Positions 21,722 to 31,526 of a stretch of DNA of 64,000 bases are shown piece after piece. A program made the translations under genes and the position numbers. Origin of the DNA: Apium graveolens (taxonomy: Eukaryota > Streptophyta > Magnoliopsida > Apiales > Apiaceae); assembly GCF_009905375.1 (NCBI RefSeq), contig NC_133649.1, forward strand, positions 230,801,792 through 230,865,791. Direction: 5' to 3'. The notes under the pieces were generated by a model that did not search any database, was not told the origin of the DNA, and worked only from the letters and a program-made list of their open reading frames with translations. Each line of letters begins with the position of its first letter. Position 1 is the first letter of the stretch.

Positions 21722-22479
21722 TGATAACTCCTGGTGGCGGGGTTGCTCCTTCGACGCTGTGCCTGGATACTTCGCCGCTGTGGAAGTGTAGTTGCCGTGG
21801 GGCTCCTACAATATAACACATAAAGGGGGGTTTGGATCCCGCGGCCCCTCCGGCGTGAGGGTAAGAACTCGCTTTTGGGGAAGATGAAGATAGATAGGAA
21901 TGAATGCAAGGTGGTTGTGTGTGTATATGAGTGCAAGAGAGTGATTAACCCCAAATCCTTACCTTCTTGGGCTATTTATAGCCCAAGAATAGGGTTTTGG
22001 AGTTGGTGCCTTTAAATCGTAGTCGTTGATTCTAGGAACGGAGGACACCTGGCTGGAGTAGATGCTTTACACGTGTCGGAACGGGAACGGTTGAGGAATG
22101 TTCTGAGGATCCTCTGACACGTGCCCTGATCATTCCCATGATTGATGGGTGACAGTTGTCCGTACCACGCACTCAGGCATGTGCCTCATGTGCTGGGATT
22201 TCCCAAGTTGGGCTGTCAGGACTAGATGAGTCTGGACTAGTTGTGTGCGGGACTGGATTGAGTTAGGAGTCTAGATATGGTCCTTCTAGGAGCCATATTG
22301 GTCTGGACTAGTTGTGTGCGGGACTGGATTGATTTAGGAGTCCGGATATGCTCTTTCCATGAGCTATATGAAACAGGTGGAAGGGTCATGGTTACCTAGA
22401 GAGGTTGGTTACCTAAAGAGGCTGAGGCTTTAAGCCTAAAAAAAGTACTATCTTGGGCAAAGTCCCACGACTTTACCAG
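21722..22479 (-). repeat. Tat 5' LTR, about 758 bp
   Basis: The inner end is fixed by the primer-binding site and by the matching stub at 2770. The outer end is placed at the CA at 22478-22479 because LINE RNase H sequence starts right after. Direct repeats of GTCTGGACTAGTTGTGTGCGG-type sequence occur near 22230 and 22300. The antisense ORF 21646-21954 is a shadow. Confidence 0.7.
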
Positions 22480-22725
22480 GTGTATTTTCGAGACGGATTC
22501 CAAGCTCCTTGTTGATGCTTTTAATGGTGGTACAAGATGATCGTATTTTCATTCTATTGTGAGAGATTGTATGGAGTTATTTAAGCATTTTGAAAGTGTG
22601 CTAGTACAGTTTGTGAGGTCTGCGAATGGAGTTATCCATGCCTTAACAATTGTATCATTTTATGTGTCTCATTCAATATAATGCAAGTGCGGTTTTACTC
22701 AAAAGAAAAAGAGTAGAGTAATAGA
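22480..22725 (+). pseudogene. LINE ORF2 RNase H C-terminus, part 2
   Basis: ETDSKLLVDAFNGGT, HSIVRDCMELFKHFESVLVQ and FVRSANGVIHAL are the closing motifs of the plant LINE RNase H domain (RVT_3 type), continuing the domain broken at 2769. Roughly 30 codons between the two halves are missing, so the Tat event was accompanied by a deletion. A short A/G-rich tail follows. Confidence 0.8.
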
Positions 22726-23027
22726 TAAATGCAAAACAGAAAACAAGTCTCGCAATGGAGTTGTACATTATATTTCCGGATTCTTCTTTAAATTAGAGTT
22801 TTTTTAAAAAAAATCAGGATCTTTCATTGCATTCGAAGAATTTAACCATATACATAATGCATTAGCTTAACAGTTGCAGATAAACAATATTAACAATAAA
22901 CTAGAATTACATGATCTGCACTACTAGGTAAAAAGCAAGCCTTAAACATTTCTTAGAATTAATCAACTTTGAAGACAAATAACTTCTGAAAACTAGCAAA
23001 TACGTTCAAACTTTCAAGTAATGCATA
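22726..23027. other. 3' flank of the DUF599 gene
   Basis: AT-rich sequence that probably holds the 3' UTR and polyadenylation region of the minus-strand gene. No other feature is seen. Confidence 0.4.
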
Positions 23028-24519
23028 CTATGTCTGCCCACCAGATTCTACATCCTTGACTTTCGTATAATCTTTTACAGATAGTTTATGAAGATCTCTT
23101 GTGAAACTAGTAGTCGTATCCAAGAAATACAGCACAACTGACAACGTACAGCAACAAACAAACATTGGTATAGGTCCAAACACCCACAGGAAGAGTGGAA
23201 ATGAAAAGTAAAAAGCTCGTAAGCCAAGTGACCAGAAGAAGCTTCCACGATTTAAATTTCTCGCCACGTATTCAATTGATTGACTACTACTTTTAGAACC
23301 ATGTAGGGTAATCAAGAAGCTCACATGAGCATTGTACCTTATGCACTGCACATTACAAAGAAATGCTAGAAGAAAGCAGAGCAAGATGGTGAAGTACTTG
23401 ATTGAAGATATAATGTCGGTTTTATTGCCGTATACTAGTTCTGATGATATGCTGTCCACATTGGATGAGCTGCTGATATAAACACTGATCAGTGCGCTGA
23501 GAGATATAGCGGCTGTTGCCAGAACAGTAGATGCCATCATGCTGTTGCGTATTGTCTGAACTGCAAGAACACCATTTGCTGCTGGATCCTGTAAAGGTAC
23601 CAAAGTTTTAGGCCGGAAACTATGATAAGCCTTAATGTTGACGATTTCAATCTCTGATATTAAGAATGAAATAAGATCTGAAGGAACCTCTCCTTTTCCT
23701 ATGTTCAATAGGCATCCTTGACATTGATGACAAAACAAGGAGTGGCACAATCTATCCTAGCAATTACTTGAAGCAACAAAGACAGCTCGGGTGGCTTTGT
23801 TGCTTCAAGTAATTAAAGAAAGGTCTATCATGGAAGGCATTCGGAGCCGGGACTCCTATCAAAGCTCTAATTTGTGGCCAAGTCAGGAAGCAATTAAAGA
23901 AATATCTATCATGGAAGAGAATTTTTAAATAAAAATAGAAAAGACCCCTCCATATAAAAAGAAGAACAAGAAGCATAAGTTAGCATTAGAGGGCCTAACA
24001 GAACAGAATACAGCCATAACTTCTCAAAAAAATTGAAGACATCATTTTTATATGAGTGCAACCATAACTTCTAAGAAAACGAATTTTCTGTGGTGACAAA
24101 CATTTTCAGATGTCTACAACAATCTTTCTTTTACTAATAATCATTTCATGACAATCAACAAATCTATAACATGGCATATCGATGATGAATTTTCCGTGTT
24201 AATAACCTGATTATCTAAAAAAAATCATAACGAAAAACTAAATCTCATTACATCCTAGAGCAACCAAGGTAATAATAGTATAAATATGAAATTCACATAT
24301 ACAAGTTCTATATATCTACCGAATTGCCTTGTAAAGACTATGCATAAATGTAGATACAGACATCATGATGAAAACCCATTGGCGTCGACTCTGATCATTC
24401 GTTCCAATGATAGTTTTTTCCAGATAGAAGCGTATAGTAAAGAGAAGCCATATGTTATATAATCCCAAAATTACAATACCCAGTGGTACCAGTACATAAT
24501 CCAGTTGTTTCTCCTTCAT
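23028..24519 (-). CDS. DUF599-family multi-pass membrane protein, two exons, 240 aa
   Basis: Exon 1 is 24519 to 24358 (54 codons) and exon 2 is 23588 to 23028. The 769-base intron has donor TCT|GTATCT and acceptor TTTACAG|GAT, in phase 0. The join gives the family core W-V-F-I-M-M-S-D-P then NGVLAVQTIRNSMMASTVLA, the most conserved DUF599 segment. Total length (240 residues) is normal. Four membrane segments are evident: residues about 7-31 (LDYVLVPLGIVILGLYNIWL), about 74-92, about 112-136 and about 190-220 (F-P-L-F-L-W-V-F-G-P-I-P-M-F). The tail is hydrophilic (SVKDYTKVKDVESGG). The family is plant-enriched and its biochemical role is unknown. The frame is intact and this is the only convincing host gene in the window. 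An alternative first exon lies at 26861-27022. Confidence 0.88.
23762..23814. repeat. Perfect 20-bp inverted repeat in the DUF599 intron
   Basis: AATTACTTGAAGCAACAAAG (23762-23781) and its exact complement (23795-23814) enclose a 13-base loop. Just beyond, TCTATCATGGAAG occurs twice (about 23825 and 23903) in similar surroundings. The transcript would fold into a strong hairpin. Confidence 0.9.
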
Positions 24520-24649
24520 CTATATGTCAGCTTTTTATGTAAAGAAAAAAGATTCCTGAGATTCTCTCGTTCAGCATCTACATCTTTTCATCAAGGTGTA
24601 ATATACTCTCATATCCCCGCGTGTTGCGTGCAGGCTTGAGTAAAAGAAC

Positions 24650-24675
24650 TATTATATATATACATATATAATTTG
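24650..24675 (-). promoter_or_regulatory. Candidate TATA region for DUF599 exon 1
   Basis: An alternating TATATATA stretch lies about 135-155 bases upstream of the ATG at 24519. Composition alone makes this weak. Confidence 0.3.
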
Positions 24676-24987
24676 AACCTTTTCAATTTTTTCTTCTTTT
24701 TTTTCAAAATCTTTAGTCTGTTAAAATAACTAATATATGTTGCTGTCTTTTTTCCAGCAGCATTGTTGACTTTCATTATCTAAACTTAAAAAAGACTTAT
24801 GCCCAGTATTTGACAGCTTAATTGAGCTAATTAAGGCAAATGGAATTTCCTGACAAATTCTGGTCAAATTACTATAATTTTATGTCTAAGGAAGTTGGTT
24901 ATTTAGTAATCACCTAATGCATTAAAAATGCGTGACTGCAGAACTCAGCACTATGTCTAATTTGATTTTTTCATATATAGCTAAATC

Positions 24988-25664
24988 TAGGGGTGTACAC
25001 GGATCGGGTTGGGAGAATTTAGCAACCCAACCCAATTAATTCGGGTTTTCAAAATTTCAACCCAACCCAAACCGTTTAAATTTGTAACCCAAACCAATTT
25101 GTATACTTCGGTTTGGTTCGGTTTGAATCGGTTTGATCGGTTTATTAAATATACAAAATTAATATAAAAAATTATAATAAAATATAAGGTTTCAAAGTTA
25201 AAAAACTTGAAAATAGTTCAAAACAATATTACAATTCTCCATATTAAATAGTCTTAAACATCTAATTTTCGACATCAAAAGTACTAATAATATTGCTTAC
25301 GCTTTAAATATTGGAATGAATCATAAATGCAAAAAATATAACACTAATCAAACATCTATTGTTGTTACGAAATGAACTATAAACATGGAGGTTATAAGTT
25401 ATATTTAGAGTCAGAGATATATGGATCTATGTAAATGGCTTAAACATAATTTTGGATTAACTTATTATCATGTACATATATATTTTAATCGGGTTGGATT
25501 GGATTGGTTTAAAATTATCGAAAACCATATCCAACCCAATTAAATCGGGTTGACATTTTTTCAACCCAACTACATGTCGGATTGAAAAAAATCGATTTGA
25601 TTCAGCCGAAATAGGGTCGGTTCGATTTGGATTGGTCGGGTTGGCCAAACCGTGTACACCCCTA
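24988..25664. mobile_element. hAT-type MITE, 677 bp, 8-bp duplication GCTAAATC
   Basis: Perfect 15-bp terminal inverted repeats (TAGGGGTGTACACGG and complement) are flanked by exact 8-bp duplications GCTAAATC at 24980-24987 and 25665-25672, as hAT transposases produce. Both subterminal regions are packed with CCAACCC/GGGTTGG and GGTTTGG motifs, likely transposase-binding sites. There is no transposase, so it is non-autonomous. It lies between the two alternative first exons of the DUF599 locus. Confidence 0.92.
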
Positions 25665-25690
25665 GCTAAATCCATGCACACGTCGGAAGT

Positions 25691-25747
25691 CAGAAGTCGA
25701 AACTTCTCTTAGATAAACCCAAGTCGAAACGTCTCTTAGATAAACTA
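25691..25747 (+). repeat. Two-copy 28-bp direct repeat
   Basis: AGTCGAAACTTCTCTTAGAT is repeated after AAACCCA as AGTCGAAACGTCTCTTAGAT, with one difference. Confidence 0.7.
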
Positions 25748-25910
25748 ATACCTCGACCTGGGCAACAACTCTTTGTTGGTTGTTAAGTGTGCACTCATGA
25801 TCTTGTTCTTCGAGAAAAACCTTAAGAACTCTATAACTGTTATCTTGTATACATACAAGTACACAAGACATCTAAAATGAAAACGGAGCTAATCCTCTAG
25901 TTGGTAATTA

Positions 25911-26161
25911 CTCCCTTCGTCCCCCTCATTTTTTTACGTTTCTTTTCAACTACTCGGCACGGATTTTAAGACTTAGATATAGTATAGTTTCATAACTAAT
26001 TTTCAAAATTTTATTTTTCTGAACTAAATTTTAAATATTTAATTTTTATTCAGAAAAAAGAAAAACTTAAAAATAAGTTATAAAATTATAGTACATATAA
26101 GCCTTAAAGTACGTGTCAAATATTGAAAAAAAAATATAAAGAAATGAGGGGACGGAGGGAA
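25911..26161. mobile_element. Stowaway MITE, 251 bp, TA duplication
   Basis: The left end CTCCCTTCGTCCCCCTCATT and the right end (inverted: TTCCCTCCGTCCCCTCATTT) are the classic Stowaway termini, flanked by TA on both sides (25909-25910 and 26162-26163). The interior is AT-rich with no ORF. It would be moved by a Tc1/mariner transposase. Confidence 0.92.
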
Positions 26162-26163
26162 TA

Positions 26164-26700
26164 CAATCTACCGTAACCATTTGTTACATTTTAAATCATA
26201 GCGATTAGTTAAAGTGATAGAGAGTAGAGAAGCTCAGCTTCACAGATACAATTCCATTTCAGTTTGACATGAATAACATATATTGAATCACAAACAAGAT
26301 GTCATTCTTAAAGCACAAAATAAAACAGAATTTCAAGTCAAAATATTTTCTATTTTTATATTAAAATTTACTTTTATAAAGCACAAGTCTCCTAAATACT
26401 CTGAGACAGCCCTTATATTACTAACCTGAATTCCGGTACTACAATCTTTGACTAACAATCAGGTAGGACATATTATCAAATGCATTAAAATGGCATGCAA
26501 CTGCACTTTTCTTTAATCCCCTGCTCACCCAACCACTAATCACAACTACAAACGTATAAATGATTACATTAATATCCTAGATTAGGTATTACCGACCAAA
26601 ACTATTAGCTTGAATTTACCTACACAACTACAATATAACAAACTAACATATAAAGACTAACATATGCATCTACAAAGCTTAGCTAACGAATATCCCTCGT
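26164..26700. other. Intergenic, nothing recognised
   Basis: AT-rich DNA. I searched for a DUF599 second exon (an N-G-V-L-A-V-Q-like segment) here and from 24520 to 26860 and did not see one. Confidence 0.5.
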
Positions 26701-26755
26701 CCCTCGTCTCTCTCTCTCTATCTCTCTCTCACACACACGCACACACCCACACAGA
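26701..26755. repeat. (TC)n and (CA)n microsatellite
   Basis: A TCTCTCTC run followed by CACACACGCACACACCCACAC. Confidence 0.9.
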
Positions 26756-26860
26756 TTAATGCATGCTTTGAAATGGAAAAGTTAAGAAAATGGGAGATCA
26801 TGATTATACATGTGTGTGTAATGTGTGTGCCCAGCATATATTACATATACATGTACATAC

Positions 26861-27022
26861 ATTCATCATGTTGACAGCCCAGCGGTGGGTAGTTTGAGCA
26901 TTGGTTCCAATGACAGTTTTTGTAGGATAGAAGAGAACAGTTAAGAGCAGCCATGTATGATAAACTCCCAAAAACACAAGTCCCAGTGGTACTAGTATAT
27001 AATCCAATTCTTTCTCCTGCAT
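26861..27022 (-). CDS. Alternative or orphan DUF599 first exon, 54 codons
   Basis: From the ATG at 27022 the frame encodes MQEKELDYILVPLGLVFLGV and on to H-R-W-A-V-N-M-M-N, followed exactly by a donor AAT|GTATGT. Length (54 codons), phase and donor position equal those of DUF599 exon 1 at 24358-24519, and 31 of 54 residues are identical. It has no stop or frameshift, so it looks selected. No second exon of its own is visible down to 24520. Either it splices to the shared exon 2 at 23588 across a 3.3-kb intron, or it is the surviving piece of a tandem duplicate. The long run of open frame past 26861 is intron. Confidence 0.65.
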
Positions 27023-27094
27023 TTTCTATATTCACCTATTTATCTCAATATTTTTGTGAGTTTTTCTTTTGGCATTTACTTCTTCTTCTTCTTC

Positions 27095-27128
27095 ATATAT
27101 ATATATATATATATATAATATAATATAA
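27095..27128 (-). promoter_or_regulatory. Candidate TATA region for the upstream DUF599 exon
   Basis: A (TA)n tract followed by TAATATAATATAAAGG lies about 75-105 bases upstream of the ATG at 27022. Confidence 0.3.
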
Positions 27129-27822
27129 AGGATGGGCATTTATTATATTTTTCAAGGCGTAATGTTGCCTGTTGCGTGTTGGTTTGAATGAATTAACTTT
27201 TTTATTCAGTGTTTATGCAAATATATACGTATATCTATCTGTGTTCAAATCTATTATAGTAAGTTAACTGCTTTCGTGTTTTTATCATTGTTGACTTTAG
27301 TTACTCAAATTAGAAACACTTATCTTCTTGAAGATCATTTGTAGCTTAATTAATTAGTAGCTTAATACTCCGTTGAGATTAGATTATTAATTAACTACAT
27401 TTTAAGTAGTGTTTACATATCTAGAACAGGCGAACAGCACATTTAAGAAAACACGTGGCATCTAAACGCGTAGCATAAAATCTTTACGCAATGTTGTGTT
27501 TTACTTTATTAAATTTGTAGCCAGTGCAAATATCTCTGCAACGCATTTTTTATTTCGATATTTTTCGTAGGGTTCTCCTTTTTGGTGATAGCATTACAAT
27601 CGATCATGTAAGCAATCGATGAATCATTGATGAATACTTAACAGGTGCGTCTACTTGGTTAAAAAGAAAACAGGTGTGTTTCTAAAAAACTTGATGTGTT
27701 GTTACCTGTTATTAAGCTCCAGCTGTTTTGGAGAACACACCGGAAGTTGAATGATAGTATGTACTATAAACAAACTTTTAAAGAATTAAATCTTGTCACA
27801 GTCTATTTCTTACCACGTACTT
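27129..27822. other. Upstream flank of the alternative exon, nothing recognised
   Basis: AT-rich sequence without terminal repeats or coding signal. Confidence 0.4.
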
Positions 27823-27984
27823 TCATTGTGTTTGCACGGAACATCCTTCGATTAGGAACAGGGGACACTGCAAAAACAGGGTAGCAGCAACGAAGAGAGT
27901 TCTGAGCCAAATCATCCCAGGCACATAGTATCCCATTAGGACAAATACCACAAGAACACTATTTATACACTTCAAACCACACAT
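27823..27984 (-). CDS. Hypothetical 53-codon hydrophobic ORF
   Basis: On the minus strand an ATG at 27984 opens MCGLKCINSVLVVFVLMGYY, then VPGMIWLRTLFVAATLFLQC and a short end to TGA at 27823-27825. Most of it could form one or two membrane helices. I recognise no family; a tetraspanin-like N-terminus is a remote thought. The Tourist-like MITE ends only 35 bases upstream. It may be part of a spliced gene, a remnant, or chance. Confidence 0.2.
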   Translation of the reverse strand: MCGLKCINSVLVVFVLMGYYVPGMIWLRTLFVAATLFLQCPLFLIEGCSVQTQ

Positions 27985-28018
27985 CTTCAAGCCGGGCCTA
28001 ACATATTTAAAACCCCAA

Positions 28019-28509
28019 GGTCATGTTTGTTTCATGCGATTATAATCCCGGGATAATAATCCGGGGATAACTAATCCTATCAAAATTAGTCATACGGATT
28101 AATTAATCCTATCCTAAGTTTGTTCGAAAGGATTAAATATAGGATTGGAATATAATCCTTTAAAATTTTATCCTATGTTTGTTTTGTGGGATAGTATTTG
28201 AGATTGAAATATATTCTTTTAAATTTTCCAATCCTATATTTGTTTCATATGGGATAACAATGAGTGGATTATAATCTTTTAAAAAATGACTTGTAGGAGG
28301 GGATAAAACAATACCTCCTCCCACCAAGCATTAGATGAGATTATAATCCTATCCTCTACTCTAACAAAACAAATATGGGATAAGATAATTTAAATGATTA
28401 TAGTCCTTGGATAACCCTTCACTAATTTTTTATAAAACAAACATGAGATTGGAAAATTTAAAGGACTATAATCCTATCCGCTACTTAATACCATTAAACA
28501 AACATGACC
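28019..28509. mobile_element. Tourist-like (PIF/Harbinger) MITE, 491 bp
   Basis: The left end GGTCATGTTTGTTTCATG and inverted right end GGTCATGTTTGTTTAATG form an 18-bp repeat with one mismatch. They are flanked by 3-bp duplications CAA (28016-28018, 28510-28512). Tourist elements usually duplicate TAA or TTA, so CAA is a variant. The interior repeats ATAATCC/GGATTAT motifs and has no ORF. Confidence 0.82.
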
Positions 28510-29839
28510 CAAGTGATATATTTTTTTGCACAATAATTAATAGAAAGAATTATAAGAAATAAGTTATTCATAATATTTATGTCCATTCAATCAAGGCGAT
28601 TTGTACTTGTATTTTTGTAATTTTTATTTTTATATATATATTAAAAAATATGAGGTATCAGGCTTCTGGCCAACAGCTAACGCAAACTTTGACATAACAT
28701 CAACTATGTTTTAGTGATTAAATCATTTTTGATAGACAGGTTTTGAACTGAACCAAATACAAAATAACGAAACAGACAGTCACACAGCTTACATATGTGC
28801 CAACAGTATGATTAAAAATGGGCAGGAATATCACTATGGGCTATTTATATAGGATCTTAAATTAAGAAGTTATGCATAAATTAAAGCTCTAATCTCTGAG
28901 AAACTTCTTTTAAAATGTTTATTCTCTCTTCTCAAATTTAATAAATTTAATAGCTAATACACGACTCTTAACTGTTTTTATTAATAAAATATTTCTTCCT
29001 TTCAATTTTAAAAAAAATGGATATAAAAAATATTATTGGAGTTAATTCTCTTAAAAAAATGCTAACTCAGTGATAGTCTAATATTTTATGGATTTAATGC
29101 TTCTAAGTATTTACTCACCTACCTAATTTAGATGAATACAAACAAATTTTTAATGTGAATGTATGGGGCATTTTTGTAATTAAATGATTTGATTAAAAAT
29201 TTAGAACTCAAGCATTAAAAATATACTTTATACTCATATAACTCACATAAATACGTATTTAGGGGCATTTTTCTTATATTTTATTTTATATTTAAGAGTT
29301 TACTAAGAGAGATGTTGTATGAGTATCTCCGAACAGTCTCTCAAATCACTATTACATATAATATAAAATATTGGCTATTACTGATTTAATATCGGTTCAA
29401 CTCCAACAATACTTCTAATATTCACTCTTTATTTTATTTTATATTATTAAATATAAACTATGTTCGTAAAAGTACTCCTTATGTTCATTTACAAAACTAT
29501 TATCAGTAAGGTTCGACTTCGGCCCCTTAATTTATAGTTGATTGAAGTGAAGTAATGTTTGAATAGTAGAATAATAGCAAATATATCCATCCTAACTTAT
29601 GGGTAGATTATGTACCGCCTTCCTTAAAACTAGTTATATGATCAAAAAAATTCAATAATTTTTCCACGGAGCTTAGTAGTCATAGGACTTGTAATTTTTA
29701 CAATAGAGCGCATTATTAATAAAGAATCATGAATACTTCTAAATTTTTATTTGACTGATATTTGTTATATTGCTCTGAAAGAAGGCGCGCCTAGATTATA
29801 TACGGGACATGCCTTATTAACTTGCATTTACGGTTCTAG
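28510..29839. other. AT-rich intergenic DNA, nothing recognised
   Basis: No gene, terminal repeat or conserved motif is seen. Poly-A/T runs are common. Confidence 0.5.
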
Positions 29840-30550
29840 TGTGACAGCCCCGACCTCGGGGTAACCTCAGAAATCCGACCCGGGGACGACAAACAAACTA
29901 CAAACTCAATATATGCTCACGTAACCATAAAGTTAATTAATAATATAAAGTTCGTTCAACATTTTCCGTCGACAAAAAAATTTACGATACATCATAAGAC
30001 CCTAACCGGGTACAAACATAAGTTTATTACACAAACTTCATTCATTATAGTATTACATACTTCTCGTCATCCACTAAAACCTTAGTTCATCATATTTTTA
30101 TCCTTTCTTGAACATCCTTCTTCGAAATTCTTTCCTGTGGAAATTAGTGACATAAAAGAGTGAGCTCATAAAGCTTAGTAAGCATATATCGTACATTTCA
30201 AGTGAGCTTTGTCTAGAAATCAGAGTTGCAAATCATTAAATAAAATAAAATAACTTTAAACAAGAGAGTCATCAAAAGATTATCGGGATCATCAAGAGTT
30301 CATCATAACATAGTAGTTCTCACAAGATTGAAATGGAGCATTCAAGTATGATAAGTTCATCAATTCATCAAGTCCATCAAGTTGGGATCTCGGACATCTA
30401 AATTATTGGTTTAACTTACTTCCAACAAGGAAGTATCATCATCAATTCATCAAGTATCAGTGCAAGAATACTCATTTTTCATCAGTGGATCATCAGTCAA
30501 GTCAAATCAATCATCATTTAAAGATCAAGATATCAACAGTGAAATAGTAC
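29840..30550 (-). mobile_element. Chromovirus LTR 3'-end fragment (family B)
   Basis: In minus sense this ends CCCCGAGGTCGGGGCTGTCACA, the G/C-rich tail plus T-G-T-x-A-C-A end style of Tekay-like LTRs; on the + strand it begins TGTGACAGCCCC. The interior is rich in CATCAA repeats. The putative splice box (30135-30164) lies about 295 bases from the LTR end. It is truncated at about 30550, where + strand accessory ORF sequence of another chromovirus piece starts, so this is a join of oppositely oriented fragments. Confidence 0.65.
30135..30164 (-). promoter_or_regulatory. Putative 3' splice site in family B LTR
   Basis: In minus sense CTCAC (30164-30160), a T-rich stretch and CAG (ending 30135), with 26 bases from the branch A to the acceptor. 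It is the counterpart of the boxes in LTRs A, C and D. Confidence 0.4.
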
Positions 30551-30997
30551 AATATTAGTTCAGACTCTGAGGAGGACACGTCTGAGGACAGCGTTGCTTC
30601 TATGCATGTTTATCCCCTGATGCTAGTACCTGAGACCTTAATTGTTAGGGCAGATTCCCCAGCTCATATTCCTGAGTCCCCGACTCCTGATAGAGTACCT
30701 GTTGTGCCTGTACCGGCCCATGTTAGTTATGATTTGGCTCAGGACCGTGACTTTGTGTTTGCTCGTATTCCGGAGTTGAGACCTTTGGTAGATAGGTTGG
30801 TCCGAGAGTCTAGGCTGCAGATGTTTGTGCCGGAGCCCGAGTGGCGTGTTCGTATCGAGATGGTTGAACAGGTTGCCCATAGACAGTTGGATGAGGGTCC
30901 CTCTTACAGTAATGCTGATGCCGAGGTCCGCAGAGTTGAAAAGGTGTTGCGATGGATGCTTCCTGTGTTTAGGGAGGTTCTTGATCGCCATGTCTAG
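30551..30997 (+). CDS. Accessory ORF upstream of gag, element B (5' truncated)
   Basis: The frame is open from the junction at 30551 through an ATG at 30602 to TAG at 30995-30997. It starts with an acidic serine-rich part (SDSEEDTSEDSVAS), passes a proline/valine-rich segment (IPESPTPDRVPVVPVPAHV), and ends in a charged, probably helical domain (ELRPLVDRLVRESRLQMFV, RRVEKVLRWMLPVFREVLDR). Element C has an ORF of the same build in the same place. The spacing to gag, about 530 bases, is nearly equal in both. It matches no Gag, Pol or Env domain I know. Confidence 0.55.
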   Translation, partial: NISSDSEEDTSEDSVASMHVYPLMLVPETLIVRADSPAHIPESPTPDRVPVVPVPAHVSYDLAQDRDFVFARIPELRPLVDRLVRESRLQMFVPEPEWRVRIEMVEQVAHRQLDEGPSYSNADAEVRRVEKVLRWMLPVFREVLDRHV

Positions 30998-31526
30998 TTG
31001 TTGTTTAGACGGGACATCTGGTAGAACCTGTATTATTTTGTTGTATCTTTCAGCGCGAGTAGGCTTGGGATACTTGGTCAGATGTCGGGTTCCCTTCATG
31101 TTGTATAATGATATATTTTAGTGCTGGATTGTGTTGGTAGTAGTTAGGCAGAAGTTAAGGGTAGATAGGGGATATTTTCTAGTTTTTCCTCTGTTTAACC
31201 CTGATATATTATTGTACATTATATCCTGAACTTTTTGTACTTGAATTATTTATCTATGTACCCTTGTTTCCTTATTGTGGTTCTTTGAATCTCATAAACT
31301 ATTTGCATAACATGTTTACCTAGAAATCTTATTTAACACCTTTGTGATAACAAATCTTTTGACATATGAGAACCTTAACCGGTGGGCGAATTATGTAGTA
31401 ATAGGATTGCATGTGCAAATGGGTAAAACATAAAAAGCGTTATACCCCACTATTTAAAAAGAATCATTTTTGCTATATATGCCATGCTATCGTATTGCTA
31501 AATAATTACTTATCAGGTTTATAAAA
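30998..31526 (+). other. Spacer between accessory ORF and gag, element B
   Basis: About 530 bases of T-rich leader. Element C has a spacer of 522 bases in the same place (42055-42576). Confidence 0.5.

Larger units (their letters stand above)
2770..22479 (-). mobile_element. Tat-lineage Ty3/gypsy element, rearranged and nested
   Basis: This composite lies between the two halves of the LINE RNase H domain. In minus sense it has a 5' LTR (about 21722-22479), primer-binding site, gag (21448 to 20344, continuing 6565 to about 5700) and protease region (to about 5140). The left end is abnormal: a 33-base piece of the LTR terminus (2770-2802) is joined to RT and RNase H in the + orientation. Two later insertions lie inside: a copia solo LTR (3599-5050) and chromovirus A1 (6566-20343). 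The lineage call rests on the Gag zinc-like motif and the two consecutive RNase H domains, a Tat hallmark. Integrase and most of the 3' LTR are missing. No matching target duplication is visible at the outer ends. Confidence 0.75.
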
